From: Lentisphaeria bacterium UBA1829
GTDB lineage: Bacteria; Verrucomicrobiota; Lentisphaeria; Victivallales; UBA1829
DNA length: 9,592 nucleotides
Direction of reading: 5' to 3'
NCBI GenBank assembly: GCA_002338895.1
Contig: DDJH01000029.1
Span: forward strand, 7,620-17,211
The translations under genes and the position numbers were made by a program. The notes beneath the pieces were generated by a model. It had not been told where the DNA came from and searched no databases. It worked only from the letters and a program-made list of their open reading frames with translations. Shown here piece by piece: positions 1 to 6,312 of this stretch. The stretch's first letter is position 1, and each line of letters opens with the position of its first letter.

Positions 1-3000
1 CTTTCGGATTGGGCGAAGTGGCGCTCCAGGCGACCGTGATCGGAGATCTTCTCTTTCCGTCCGAGCGGACCGCACAGTCGAGCCGGAGCGTTCCGGAGGC
101 ATCAAATGTGTACTGCATGCTGTACCGGAGAAGAGGGGTCTGCATTTTCCGCCCGGAGGGATTCCGGAGATTGTCCTTGAAGACGCCGCTGAAGAGCATT
201 TTCAGCGAATCGCCTTCCCGGCGGATCCGGACCGAGGCTTCGTAGTCCTTGTCCTGCGCATACTTTCCATTTTCGCAGATCAGACCGCCGTCGGAAAGAA
301 GACGCCTGTTTCCTTTGCTCCAGCGGAGAATGGAGCCTCCGGTCCGGGAAAGTTCCACCTCATAACCGGGACCTCTGACCAGCCAGCCGTAGCTGAGATT
401 CCGGATGCTTACTTTTCCGGTTCGGATCAGGGGATTGTCTTCCGCCGGGGAGAGGGGGGCGTTCGCCGGGGTCAGCGTGACCGTAAAGCCGCCGGTACCG
501 ACAAAACGTTCGGCCGCTTCTCCCGCTTCGGAGTCTTTGTAGAAGAACGCGGCGCACCAGTTGGATTTCCCGTTGACCCGGTCCAGAAGCATCGCGTTGA
601 CGGGATGAGAGGTCAGAGGATTTTTCAGACCGACAAACTCGCCGCAGTTTTTCTGAAATCCTCCGATCACCGGTCTGCGGAAATCCAGCGGAATTTCTTC
701 GGACTGCCACAGAATCGGTGTTCCGTAGAAACGGTAGGACGTGCGGTTGAGATTTCCCGGAGTCCCTTCCTCGCCGCGGGTCCGGAAGTCGTCATCCAGA
801 ATGCCTTCCGCGGTGCTGACCTGATAGCGGACAATATTCCGGCGGGTGAATGCCAGCGCCAGATCCCGGTGTTTCCCACTGTCGGAAAGCGGACGGGTTT
901 TCACTTCAACATGATCCGGATAAAAGCTCCATTCCATCGCAATGCGGTCCCCTTCGGGCAGCGTCACCGTGCCGGAAAGAATCCAGCCGAACGGTGTTTT
1001 CCGTTCCCGGCCGTTCCAGCGGATTTTCGGGTTGGAGGTCCTGCGCTCAAGGAACGGTTCCTGTTTCAGAAAACGGGAGTCATCCAGCAGAATGTTGCCG
1101 TTCCGGTCCGTGAAGCGGATCAGCATGCCGGTGGAGTTGCTGAGATGCATGGAGTAGGTCGTTCCGGTGATGACGGGACTGCCCCACTCATTCCGTGCGA
1201 ATTTCACGGAGCCCTTCACCGGCGCGGACTCCTGCCGGGAGAGGGAAACGGGGAATCCGGGCGCTTCCGACGGTTTCCGCAGAGCCAGAATTTTCGCCTC
1301 GTAGGGTCTCAGGCGGATTTGCGGTTTCTGTGTGGCCGGGAGAGTCTTCGCGGTAAATGCATCGTGGAACAGAGAACCTTCTATCGGAAGGTCGCCGGGC
1401 AGATTGACCTGCACGGTCCGCGGGTCGGCGGTGAAGTTGATCAGGCAGAGAGTGGTGTATTCGCCCGTCGTCCGGAGGCAGCCGAACACATCCTTGCTGG
1501 AAAGATCCTTCTGCAGATAGCGGATGGAGCCTCGGCGGAGTTCGGGCAGGAGTTTCCGTGCGGTGACAAGACGGCGCAGAAATTCGCCGTTGCCTTCGTC
1601 AAAATCCTGCAGAACCATCGGAATTCCGTCCAGAACGAAGGTCAGAGCGGTGGCCGCGCGGGCGGCTCCGATTCCGACAACCTGAGTCGTTTTGGTATAA
1701 TCGTGGGTTTCGGTGAACCGGAGACGGAGGGTGTCCGCCGGTTCCACATAGCCCTGCTGTTCCTGACGGTTCGCGAGAGACTGGACCCAGAAGCCCTTGT
1801 TGTCTTTGGACAGCGGAGTGCACCAGGAGACTCCGCGCAGAAAATAATCGCAGAATTCCTTGTCGTAAATGACATCGTTTTCCGTCATATACGGAGCGTA
1901 CTGCACCTCCCCGAGGACGGCTCCTTCCGGCTTGACGGAGCGGAGGCCTGCCCGGATCGCGTGCGAGATTTCCAGTCCGCCCTGGCGGCGCGAAAGGCTC
2001 GGACGCATATAGGGAATCGGATCCAGTTTCCCGTTCCGTTTTGCAAGTTCCGCTTTCCACCATGCTTCCGGGACATTGGCTGGAACCGTTCCCGGATGGG
2101 GAAAATCATCGGTGCGCCAGTTCGGGTTGGAGCCGTCGGCCAGGTCGATCCGGAGTCCGTCCACCCCGTATTCCGAGGCGAAGAAGCGGGCGACTTTTTT
2201 CATATACTCCTGCCATTGCGGCGATTTGTAGTCAAACGCAAGATAGCGGGGAACATTGCCGTTTCGATCAAAGATCAATGCTTCCGGCGGGTTGCCCCGT
2301 ATTGCGCCGGCTGCTGCGTTCCTCCCGTGGGGAACGATTCCCAGCATCACTTTCATTCCGCTGTCATGTGCGGCACGCACAAGTTCGCGGAATTCCTCCG
2401 CTGTTCCGTATTCGGGATTCACTTTGAAATAGTCCCGCGGATGATACTGTGACACTTCTTCAATCGGACGGAACCAGACCGTATTGAATCCGAGAGAGCG
2501 GAGACGCGGAAGAAGCTCGGTTCGGGCGGCATGAAATCCCCCGAGTGTGAGCGCCTTGCTGTAGCTGCTGCCTCCGACCGAGGCGTTGAAAATGATCGCA
2601 TCCTTCAGCCAGTCGGGACGGTCCTTCGGAACGGTGAGTCCGACTTCCCTGTAAAGTTCCCGGATTCCGGTCTTCATCTGCTCGTCGATTGTTTTGCGTG
2701 CCGGTTTGAAGTAGGCGGGACCGATCCGCTGGGACTTCCCAGCTTCCAGATAGCCGTAGGATTTGAAGTTGTACTGGATTACCGCCGCGCCGTTGACCCG
2801 GACGATCTGCAGATTGGATTTGTCCTTCAGAGGGTCGCCGAAGAGAATGGAGCAGACTCCGTTCTGCTCCAGCAGCATCGGAAGTGTCGAAAAAGCGCTG
2901 ATTTCCTCCCGTCCGTTTTTCCCGAGCCCGGAGACGGGGTTGATTCGGGTGTTCTTCGGGTACCGGAGTCCGCCCGGGAAGAAATATTTTCCCCCGTCCG

Positions 3001-3532
3001 GGAGCGGCATGTTCAGCTGGACGAACTGGAAAATGCTGCGCGGACCTGATTTGAGCGTCAGATCCCATGTCCGCACCAAAAGGTCGGAATCCTTCGGAGT
3101 GCCGAACTGAAGCGTGTCTGTCACCGCATACGGACCGATTTCATATTCAAGCTGCAGTGTCGAATCCGTCGCTTTCCATGTGTGCCGCTTCAGTCGAAGT
3201 GTGTCCGGTTTCCCGGCTTTCTTTGCATAGGAATCCGGAAACGAGGAAACAGGGTTTTGGAAAAGATTCGGCTTTCCGGGAGTTTTTCCGGTCGGCCATT
3301 CCGGCCCCCACATGAAGGGGGCGAAGTTGCCGGGATTGTTCGAGAGGGTGACCCCTTTCCATTTCAACTCTTTCCAGTATCCGTTTTCGCTGTCGCAGGT
3401 AAAGCTCCAATCTCCGGCGGAGAAGGTCTTTTCGCCTGCCTGAGCAGGAATTGTCAGGAAGAAAAGCAGAAGAAGATGGAAGAGTTTTTCATATTTTCTT
3501 TGAAGAATCCCCTGGCGGCTGAACAGATGCAT
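1..3532 (-). CDS. Large secreted GH13 alpha-amylase-family glycoside hydrolase, C-terminus outside the window
   Basis: Probable extracellular alpha-glucan hydrolase. The frame has no stop from ATG 3532 to the left edge (1177 codons), and AAAGGAG lies 8 nt before the ATG. Residues 1-32 form a signal peptide with a hydrophobic LFHLLLLFFL core and AQA|G cleavage site. A beta-rich domain (about 33-305) precedes a GH13 barrel (about 311-690) that includes YHPRDYFKVNPEYGT at 363-377. All three catalytic residues are visible: nucleophile D463 in GLRIDLAD, acid E542 in LGEVQYAP and D611 in ETHDY. Region I reads VMLGIVPHG (H402), so the usual Asp is Gly. A barrel-following beta domain ends near 750. 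The remaining 430 or more residues resemble further sugar-binding beta-sandwiches. It is the last gene seen in the pseudopilin/CBM9 operon, 16 bp after its neighbour. Family call is firm; exact substrate (starch, glycogen, pullulan) is unknown. Confidence 0.93.
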   Translation of the reverse strand, partial: MHLFSRQGILQRKYEKLFHLLLLFFLTIPAQAGEKTFSAGDWSFTCDSENGYWKELKWKGVTLSNNPGNFAPFMWGPEWPTGKTPGKPNLFQNPVSSFPDSYAKKAGKPDTLRLKRHTWKATDSTLQLEYEIGPYAVTDTLQFGTPKDSDLLVRTWDLTLKSGPRSIFQFVQLNMPLPDGGKYFFPGGLRYPKNTRINPVSGLGKNGREEISAFSTLPMLLEQNGVCSILFGDPLKDKSNLQIVRVNGAAVIQYNFKSYGYLEAGKSQRIGPAYFKPARKTIDEQMKTGIRELYREVGLTVPKDRPDWLKDAIIFNASVGGSSYSKALTLGGFHAARTELLPRLRSLGFNTVWFRPIEEVSQYHPRDYFKVNPEYGTAEEFRELVRAAHDSGMKVMLGIVPHGRNAAAGAIRGNPPEALIFDRNGNVPRYLAFDYKSPQWQEYMKKVARFFASEYGVDGLRIDLADGSNPNWRTDDFPHPGTVPANVPEAWWKAELAKRNGKLDPIPYMRPSLSRRQGGLEISHAIRAGLRSVKPEGAVLGEVQYAPYMTENDVIYDKEFCDYFLRGVSWCTPLSKDNKGFWVQSLANRQEQQGYVEPADTLRLRFTETHDYTKTTQVVGIGAARAATALTFVLDGIPMVLQDFDEGNGEFLRRLVTARKLLPELRRGSIRYLQKDLSSKDVFGCLRTTGEYTTLCLINFTADPRTVQVNLPGDLPIEGSLFHDAFTAKTLPATQKPQIRLRPYEAKILALRKPSEAPGFPVSLSRQESAPVKGSVKFARNEWGSPVITGTTYSMHLSNSTGMLIRFTDRNGNILLDDSRFLKQEPFLERRTSNPKIRWNGRERKTPFGWILSGTVTLPEGDRIAMEWSFYPDHVEVKTRPLSDSGKHRDLALAFTRRNIVRYQVSTAEGILDDDFRTRGEEGTPGNLNRTSYRFYGTPILWQSEEIPLDFRRPVIGGFQKNCGEFVGLKNPLTSHPVNAMLLDRVNGKSNWCAAFFYKDSEAGEAAERFVGTGGFTVTLTPANAPLSPAEDNPLIRTGKVSIRNLSYGWLVRGPGYEVELSRTGGSILRWSKGNRRLLSDGGLICENGKYAQDKDYEASVRIRREGDSLKMLFSGVFKDNLRNPSGRKMQTPLLRYSMQYTFDASGTLRLDCAVRSDGKRRSPITVAWSATSPNPK

Positions 3533-3548
3533 TTCTATTTCTCCTTTC

Positions 3549-4466
3549 TTATTTCTTTTGCAGAACAGCTTTTATATATCCATAAATGTTGTGCCCTCCG
3601 TAGAGAAGGGGGACCGGGGCGGAAAAAATCAGATTCCCTCCGTCTTGCAGATCCGTCCGGCAGGCCATCAGATGAAGAACGGCTCCCGGGTACGGAAGAG
3701 ATTCCGACAGGGAAGGAAGGGCGGAAAACGGAAATGCGATTTCCACGCAATACCCGCGGGGTGTTCTTCGAGAGGCGGTCTTCAAGTTCCGGGGCGCTGT
3801 CGGAAATGAGCTTCTCAGTCCATATTTCCCCAATGTGTGCCATGCCGTGTAGCGGTTGGAGGGCGGCGAAACGATGACTTCCCAGTAGGAGTTCAGCGTT
3901 TCTTCCGGAAGCAGAAACAGTTCCGCGGAATCCGCACGATACGGAATGCTGTCTGTCCGGACAGCCGAATCGGAAAATTCCACGGCAAAATACAGAAATC
4001 TCTGATCGTAGCCGAAGAACCAGCGATGTTCTCCGGTTGCTTCTGCGGTCGGGGTATCAATGGGAATTTCTCCGCGGAGTTCCGCTGCGCCGGAATATTC
4101 TCCGGGAGAGACTACTCCGTCAATTTCCGGCTCCTGGGAGAGAAAGGGAATCGACAATTCTTTTCGAGGAAGCGTCCATTCCAGTCCCCTGCGGATATCC
4201 TTCGAGATCCGGCGGATGCGCTCTCTCGCTTCTGAATCACTCCGGCACTGCAGTTCGACCGCCGGCAGAACCTGCGACAGGTCAAGGCGGTAAAATGCAC
4301 AGCGGGAATACCAGTTCTTCGCCGTCCGGACCGCGTATTCCGCCGGACTTCCCCCGCATCCGGCAAACAGCTGATCCAGTTCCGATAGCGTATAAACCCT
4401 TTCATGTTCTCCGCAGAAGTTCCGGAACGGAAGAAGAAAAAGGAAAATCAGTGGAAACAGGTGCAT
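3549..4466 (-). CDS. Secreted protein with C-terminal CBM9-like carbohydrate-binding domain
   Basis: 305 aa. Residues 1-20 look like a signal peptide (hydrophobic MHLFPLIFLFLLPF). C18 is not preceded by a convincing lipobox, so a lipoprotein is possible but not favoured. Residues 21-110 are a charged, partly helical region I do not recognise. Residues 115-303 read like a CBM9/DOMON-type beta-sandwich: EIDGVVSPGEYSGAAEL start, WFFGYDQRFLYFAVEFSDS strand pair, DSAELFLLPE, YWEVIVSPP, and a late YCVEIAFPFSALPSL segment. Such domains bind reducing ends or chains of polysaccharide and have no catalytic role. The gene starts 6 bp after the pseudopilin stop and ends 16 bp before the GH13 start, so it is co-transcribed with both. 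No Shine-Dalgarno sequence precedes the ATG, which suggests translational coupling to the pseudopilin gene. The domain call rests on pattern only, since no profile search was run. Confidence 0.78.
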   Translation of the reverse strand: MHLFPLIFLFLLPFRNFCGEHERVYTLSELDQLFAGCGGSPAEYAVRTAKNWYSRCAFYRLDLSQVLPAVELQCRSDSEARERIRRISKDIRRGLEWTLPRKELSIPFLSQEPEIDGVVSPGEYSGAAELRGEIPIDTPTAEATGEHRWFFGYDQRFLYFAVEFSDSAVRTDSIPYRADSAELFLLPEETLNSYWEVIVSPPSNRYTAWHTLGKYGLRSSFPTAPRNLKTASRRTPRGYCVEIAFPFSALPSLSESLPYPGAVLHLMACRTDLQDGGNLIFSAPVPLLYGGHNIYGYIKAVLQKK

Positions 4467-4472
4467 GGCCGT

Positions 4473-5207
4473 TCACAGCAGGTTGTAGGGTTTGGTTGTT
4501 CCATCGGGACGGAAATACCATTGACGCGGATAAAATTTCTTTGATGTCGCATGCCCGTCCAGATAAAGACAGTTCGCTCTTCCCAGATGGCGGGGATCGT
4601 AGTCCCTCAGAAGTGCATTGTAGGATTGAAAACGGAAGAGTGCTGCTCCGTATGTGGCAGAAATCGTTTCCGTGAGCTGCAGAAGCTGTGAAACATTCCG
4701 CGCCTGGGTGATTTTGGTCGGAACGCAGAGATATTGATCGTCCGCCTGCCAGTTTGTTCCGGAACTGATTGCTCCGTAATGGTTGCTGTACATGTAATTC
4801 CCGATGGTGACAAGTCCTTCGTTCAGAGTATGGGTGCTCCTCCAGGTCGTCGAAGGACAGGTCATCATGGGGAATCCCTTGTGTTCCGCCGTGTAGGTGA
4901 TCATGTCCGCAATCGCATTGAAACCGGCCTGCTTCGCGATGAAATAGAACCAGAACCCGGGAATGATCCGTTCCTTGAAAATCGACGGTATGGAATAATA
5001 ACTGTAGGATGGAATCACATAATCATTGTTCTCCAGCGAATACAGACTGGAATACTGGCTCAGCTGCTTCATATTGCCCATACAGCTGATCGAATGCGCC
5101 TTCTCCCGAGCCTTGTTCAGCGCCGGAAGAAGAAGCGCCGCAAGGATCGCAATGATCGCAATTACTACGAGAAGTTCTATAAGAGTAAATCGAATTTTCC
5201 GTGTCAT
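4473..5207 (-). CDS. Pseudopilin-like protein: prepilin N-terminal helix and H-X9-DG motif
   Basis: 244 aa. Residues 1-6 (MTRKIR) are a short basic leader, followed by the prepilin helix [20 protein letters not shown] (7-26) with Glu at +5 (E11), then a charged NKAREKAHS stretch. H207 and D217-G218 fit the H-X9-DG motif found near the C-terminus of the expanded pseudopilin-like families of Lentisphaerae and Planctomycetes. Four cysteines (42, 117, 161, 213) could form disulfides outside the membrane. The residue before the cleavage site is Arg, not the canonical Gly. It is probably anchored in the inner membrane or assembled into a pseudopilus with its globular domain outside; the actual job is unknown. 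Start chosen at 5207 because AAGGAAAGGA lies 9 nt upstream and the leader length is right. It is first in the operon with the CBM9-like and GH13 genes, which suggests a part in display, secretion or capture of polysaccharide (inference). Confidence 0.92.
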   Translation of the reverse strand: MTRKIRFTLIELLVVIAIIAILAALLLPALNKAREKAHSISCMGNMKQLSQYSSLYSLENNDYVIPSYSYYSIPSIFKERIIPGFWFYFIAKQAGFNAIADMITYTAEHKGFPMMTCPSTTWRSTHTLNEGLVTIGNYMYSNHYGAISSGTNWQADDQYLCVPTKITQARNVSQLLQLTETISATYGAALFRFQSYNALLRDYDPRHLGRANCLYLDGHATSKKFYPRQWYFRPDGTTKPYNLL

Positions 5208-5255
5208 CTCTTTTTTTCCTTTCCTTATTGTTCCCGGTTGGTTTTCGTTGTTTAT

Positions 5256-5284
5256 ATTATACTCGATTTTCTTAGAAAAGGGAA
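5256..5284 (-). promoter_or_regulatory. Predicted sigma-70-type promoter of the pseudopilin-CBM9-GH13 operon
   Basis: On the minus strand a perfect TATAAT -10 (5256-5261) is preceded, after 17 bp, by a weak -35, TTCCCT (5279-5284). Transcription would start near 5249, leaving an untranslated leader of about 40 nt before ATG 5207. A strong -10 with a poor -35 fits a promoter that needs an activator, which the divergent AraC-family protein could supply. Confidence 0.5.
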
Positions 5285-5310
5285 GGTGGAAAAAATGGAT
5301 AAAACAGTAT

Positions 5311-5342
5311 TTTTGTAAGAAAAAATATACATTTTGAAAAAT
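5311..5342. repeat. AT-rich direct repeat with 21-bp spacing, possible AraC-family operator
   Basis: TTTTGTAAGAA (5311-5321) and TTTTGAAAAAT (5332-5342) match at 8 of 11 positions and are offset by 21 bp, two helical turns. A 17-bp half-site starting at 5332 would end right before the -35 candidate at 5349. The words are low-complexity, so chance is a real alternative. Confidence 0.25.
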
Positions 5343-5348
5343 CCCCTC

Positions 5349-5376
5349 TTGCTTTCCCTGAAAAACGAACTATGGT
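5349..5376 (+). promoter_or_regulatory. Possible promoter of the AraC-family gene, implying a leaderless mRNA
   Basis: TTGCTT (5349-5354), 16-bp spacer and TATGGT (5371-5376). The expected transcription start, about 7 nt after the -10, falls on or next to the ATG at 5383. No Shine-Dalgarno sequence precedes that ATG, which agrees with leaderless transcription. The -10 is mediocre, so the promoter may lie further upstream. Confidence 0.35.
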
Positions 5377-5382
5377 AAAACC

Positions 5383-6285
5383 ATGATGAAAAAAATCCGT
5401 CCGGGCCCCTACAACATTTCTCAGGAAAAATACACCCTTTCGCACCAGTTGTCGCTCGTGTCATGGGAATACGGTGTTCAGCATGCGTACCCCTGCTGGA
5501 TCGGTTTTATTCATCGCTCCTTCTGGGATCAGAAGTCGGAATTTCTTCATACAAATCCTTCCAAGGTGGCCTTTGAAATTCCTCTGGAGGGGAATATGGT
5601 GATCGAAATCGACGGACTGCCGAATCAGGTGAACGTCGGAGAGATCCTGATCCTGCCCGCAGGCGTGCAGAATACGCTGCGGACCGGACCGGCCGGGTTC
5701 TGTCGGAAATGCTCGTTCGGGATTTCCGGAAACATGGTCCAGAGTCTTCTTGCGTCCCTGGGGCTGGAAGGAAACAGGGTCTATTCCCTGAAAAATCCCG
5801 ACCGGATTCTCGGTCTCCTTGATTCCGCAGTCCGGATCATGCATGAGGCTGATCCCGTTCAGGCTCCCCGTCTCGCCGGACTCACCATGGAGATTCTGAC
5901 CGAACTCAGCGAACAGTGCGCCGAACGCAATCTCCGCCGGGAAGTCGCCGACGCCGTCCGGATCATCGAATACAATCTGATTCATAATATGAGCGTTTCC
6001 GAGATCGCTTCCACGCTCGGAATTTCCCGCCAGCAGCTCTATCTCCTCTTCCGGAAGCAGTTCGGAACCTCGCCCAAACGCTATATCATGGATCTCCGGA
6101 TGCGCCAGGCGGAAACAATGCTCAGACAGAGCAGAATGCAGATTAAAACCATCGCCGCCAATGTCGGCTGCTCCTCCGAGCTCCATCTGATCCGGGAGTT
6201 CCGGAAGCGGTTCGGCGTGACTCCCGGAACCTATCGGAAAAATCTCCGGAAGTCCGCCTCCGTTTCCCCATCCGGCGCTCGCTGA
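5383..6285 (+). CDS. AraC/XylS-family transcriptional regulator, divergent from the pseudopilin operon
   Basis: 300 aa. Residues about 60-115 form a cupin-like AraC sensor core (KVAFEIPLEGNMVIEIDGLP, then VNVGEILILPAGVQNTLR), suited to binding a sugar or other small ligand. Residues 190-287 form the two-helix-turn-helix DNA-binding domain: MSVSEIASTLGISRQQLYLLFRK at 203-225 and IKTIAANVGCSSELHLIREF at 254-273, ending in the family signature RKRFGVTPGTYRK. The first ATG in frame is 5383, since an in-frame TGA lies at 5359-5361. A second ATG follows at once, and neither has a Shine-Dalgarno sequence. By position it most likely controls the pseudopilin-CBM9-GH13 operon and perhaps itself; the ligand is unknown. 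Its stop is 27 bp from the stop of the convergent amidohydrolase, and I see no convincing terminator hairpin between them. Confidence 0.93.
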   Translation: MMKKIRPGPYNISQEKYTLSHQLSLVSWEYGVQHAYPCWIGFIHRSFWDQKSEFLHTNPSKVAFEIPLEGNMVIEIDGLPNQVNVGEILILPAGVQNTLRTGPAGFCRKCSFGISGNMVQSLLASLGLEGNRVYSLKNPDRILGLLDSAVRIMHEADPVQAPRLAGLTMEILTELSEQCAERNLRREVADAVRIIEYNLIHNMSVSEIASTLGISRQQLYLLFRKQFGTSPKRYIMDLRMRQAETMLRQSRMQIKTIAANVGCSSELHLIREFRKRFGVTPGTYRKNLRKSASVSPSGAR

Positions 6286-6312
6286 AAGCCTGACAAGATC
6301 AAAAACAATCGA

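Larger units (their letters stand above)
5208..5382. promoter_or_regulatory. AT-rich divergent control region between pseudopilin operon and AraC regulator
   Basis: 175 bp with no supported gene, much more AT-rich than the flanking coding DNA. It holds promoter candidates for both flanking transcription units, AT-rich direct repeats and a possible 7-codon leader frame. As the shared upstream region of an AraC-type gene and an operon, it is the natural place for operator sites of that regulator. Confidence 0.7.

Noticed and set aside
605..2452. Plus-strand open frame of 615 codons opposite the GH13 gene
   Set aside because: It is the antisense of the GH13 catalytic and C-terminal parts. The minus-strand frame carries all GH13 motifs and a signal peptide, while this frame shows no known motif. 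G+C-rich codon use leaves few antisense stops.
2460..3068. Minus-strand frame of 202 codons inside the GH13 gene
   Set aside because: It is in a different frame from the continuous GH13 reading frame and shows no domain; there is no frameshift because the GH13 frame is unbroken.
3521..4466. Shared MHLF start of the CBM9-like and GH13 proteins
   Set aside because: The match covers only the first few codons, with different signal peptides after it; likely chance rather than a duplication.
6286..6312. Possible bidirectional terminator between the convergent genes
   Set aside because: Only a GATC...GATC pairing over an AT-rich spacer is visible, too short and weak for an intrinsic terminator.
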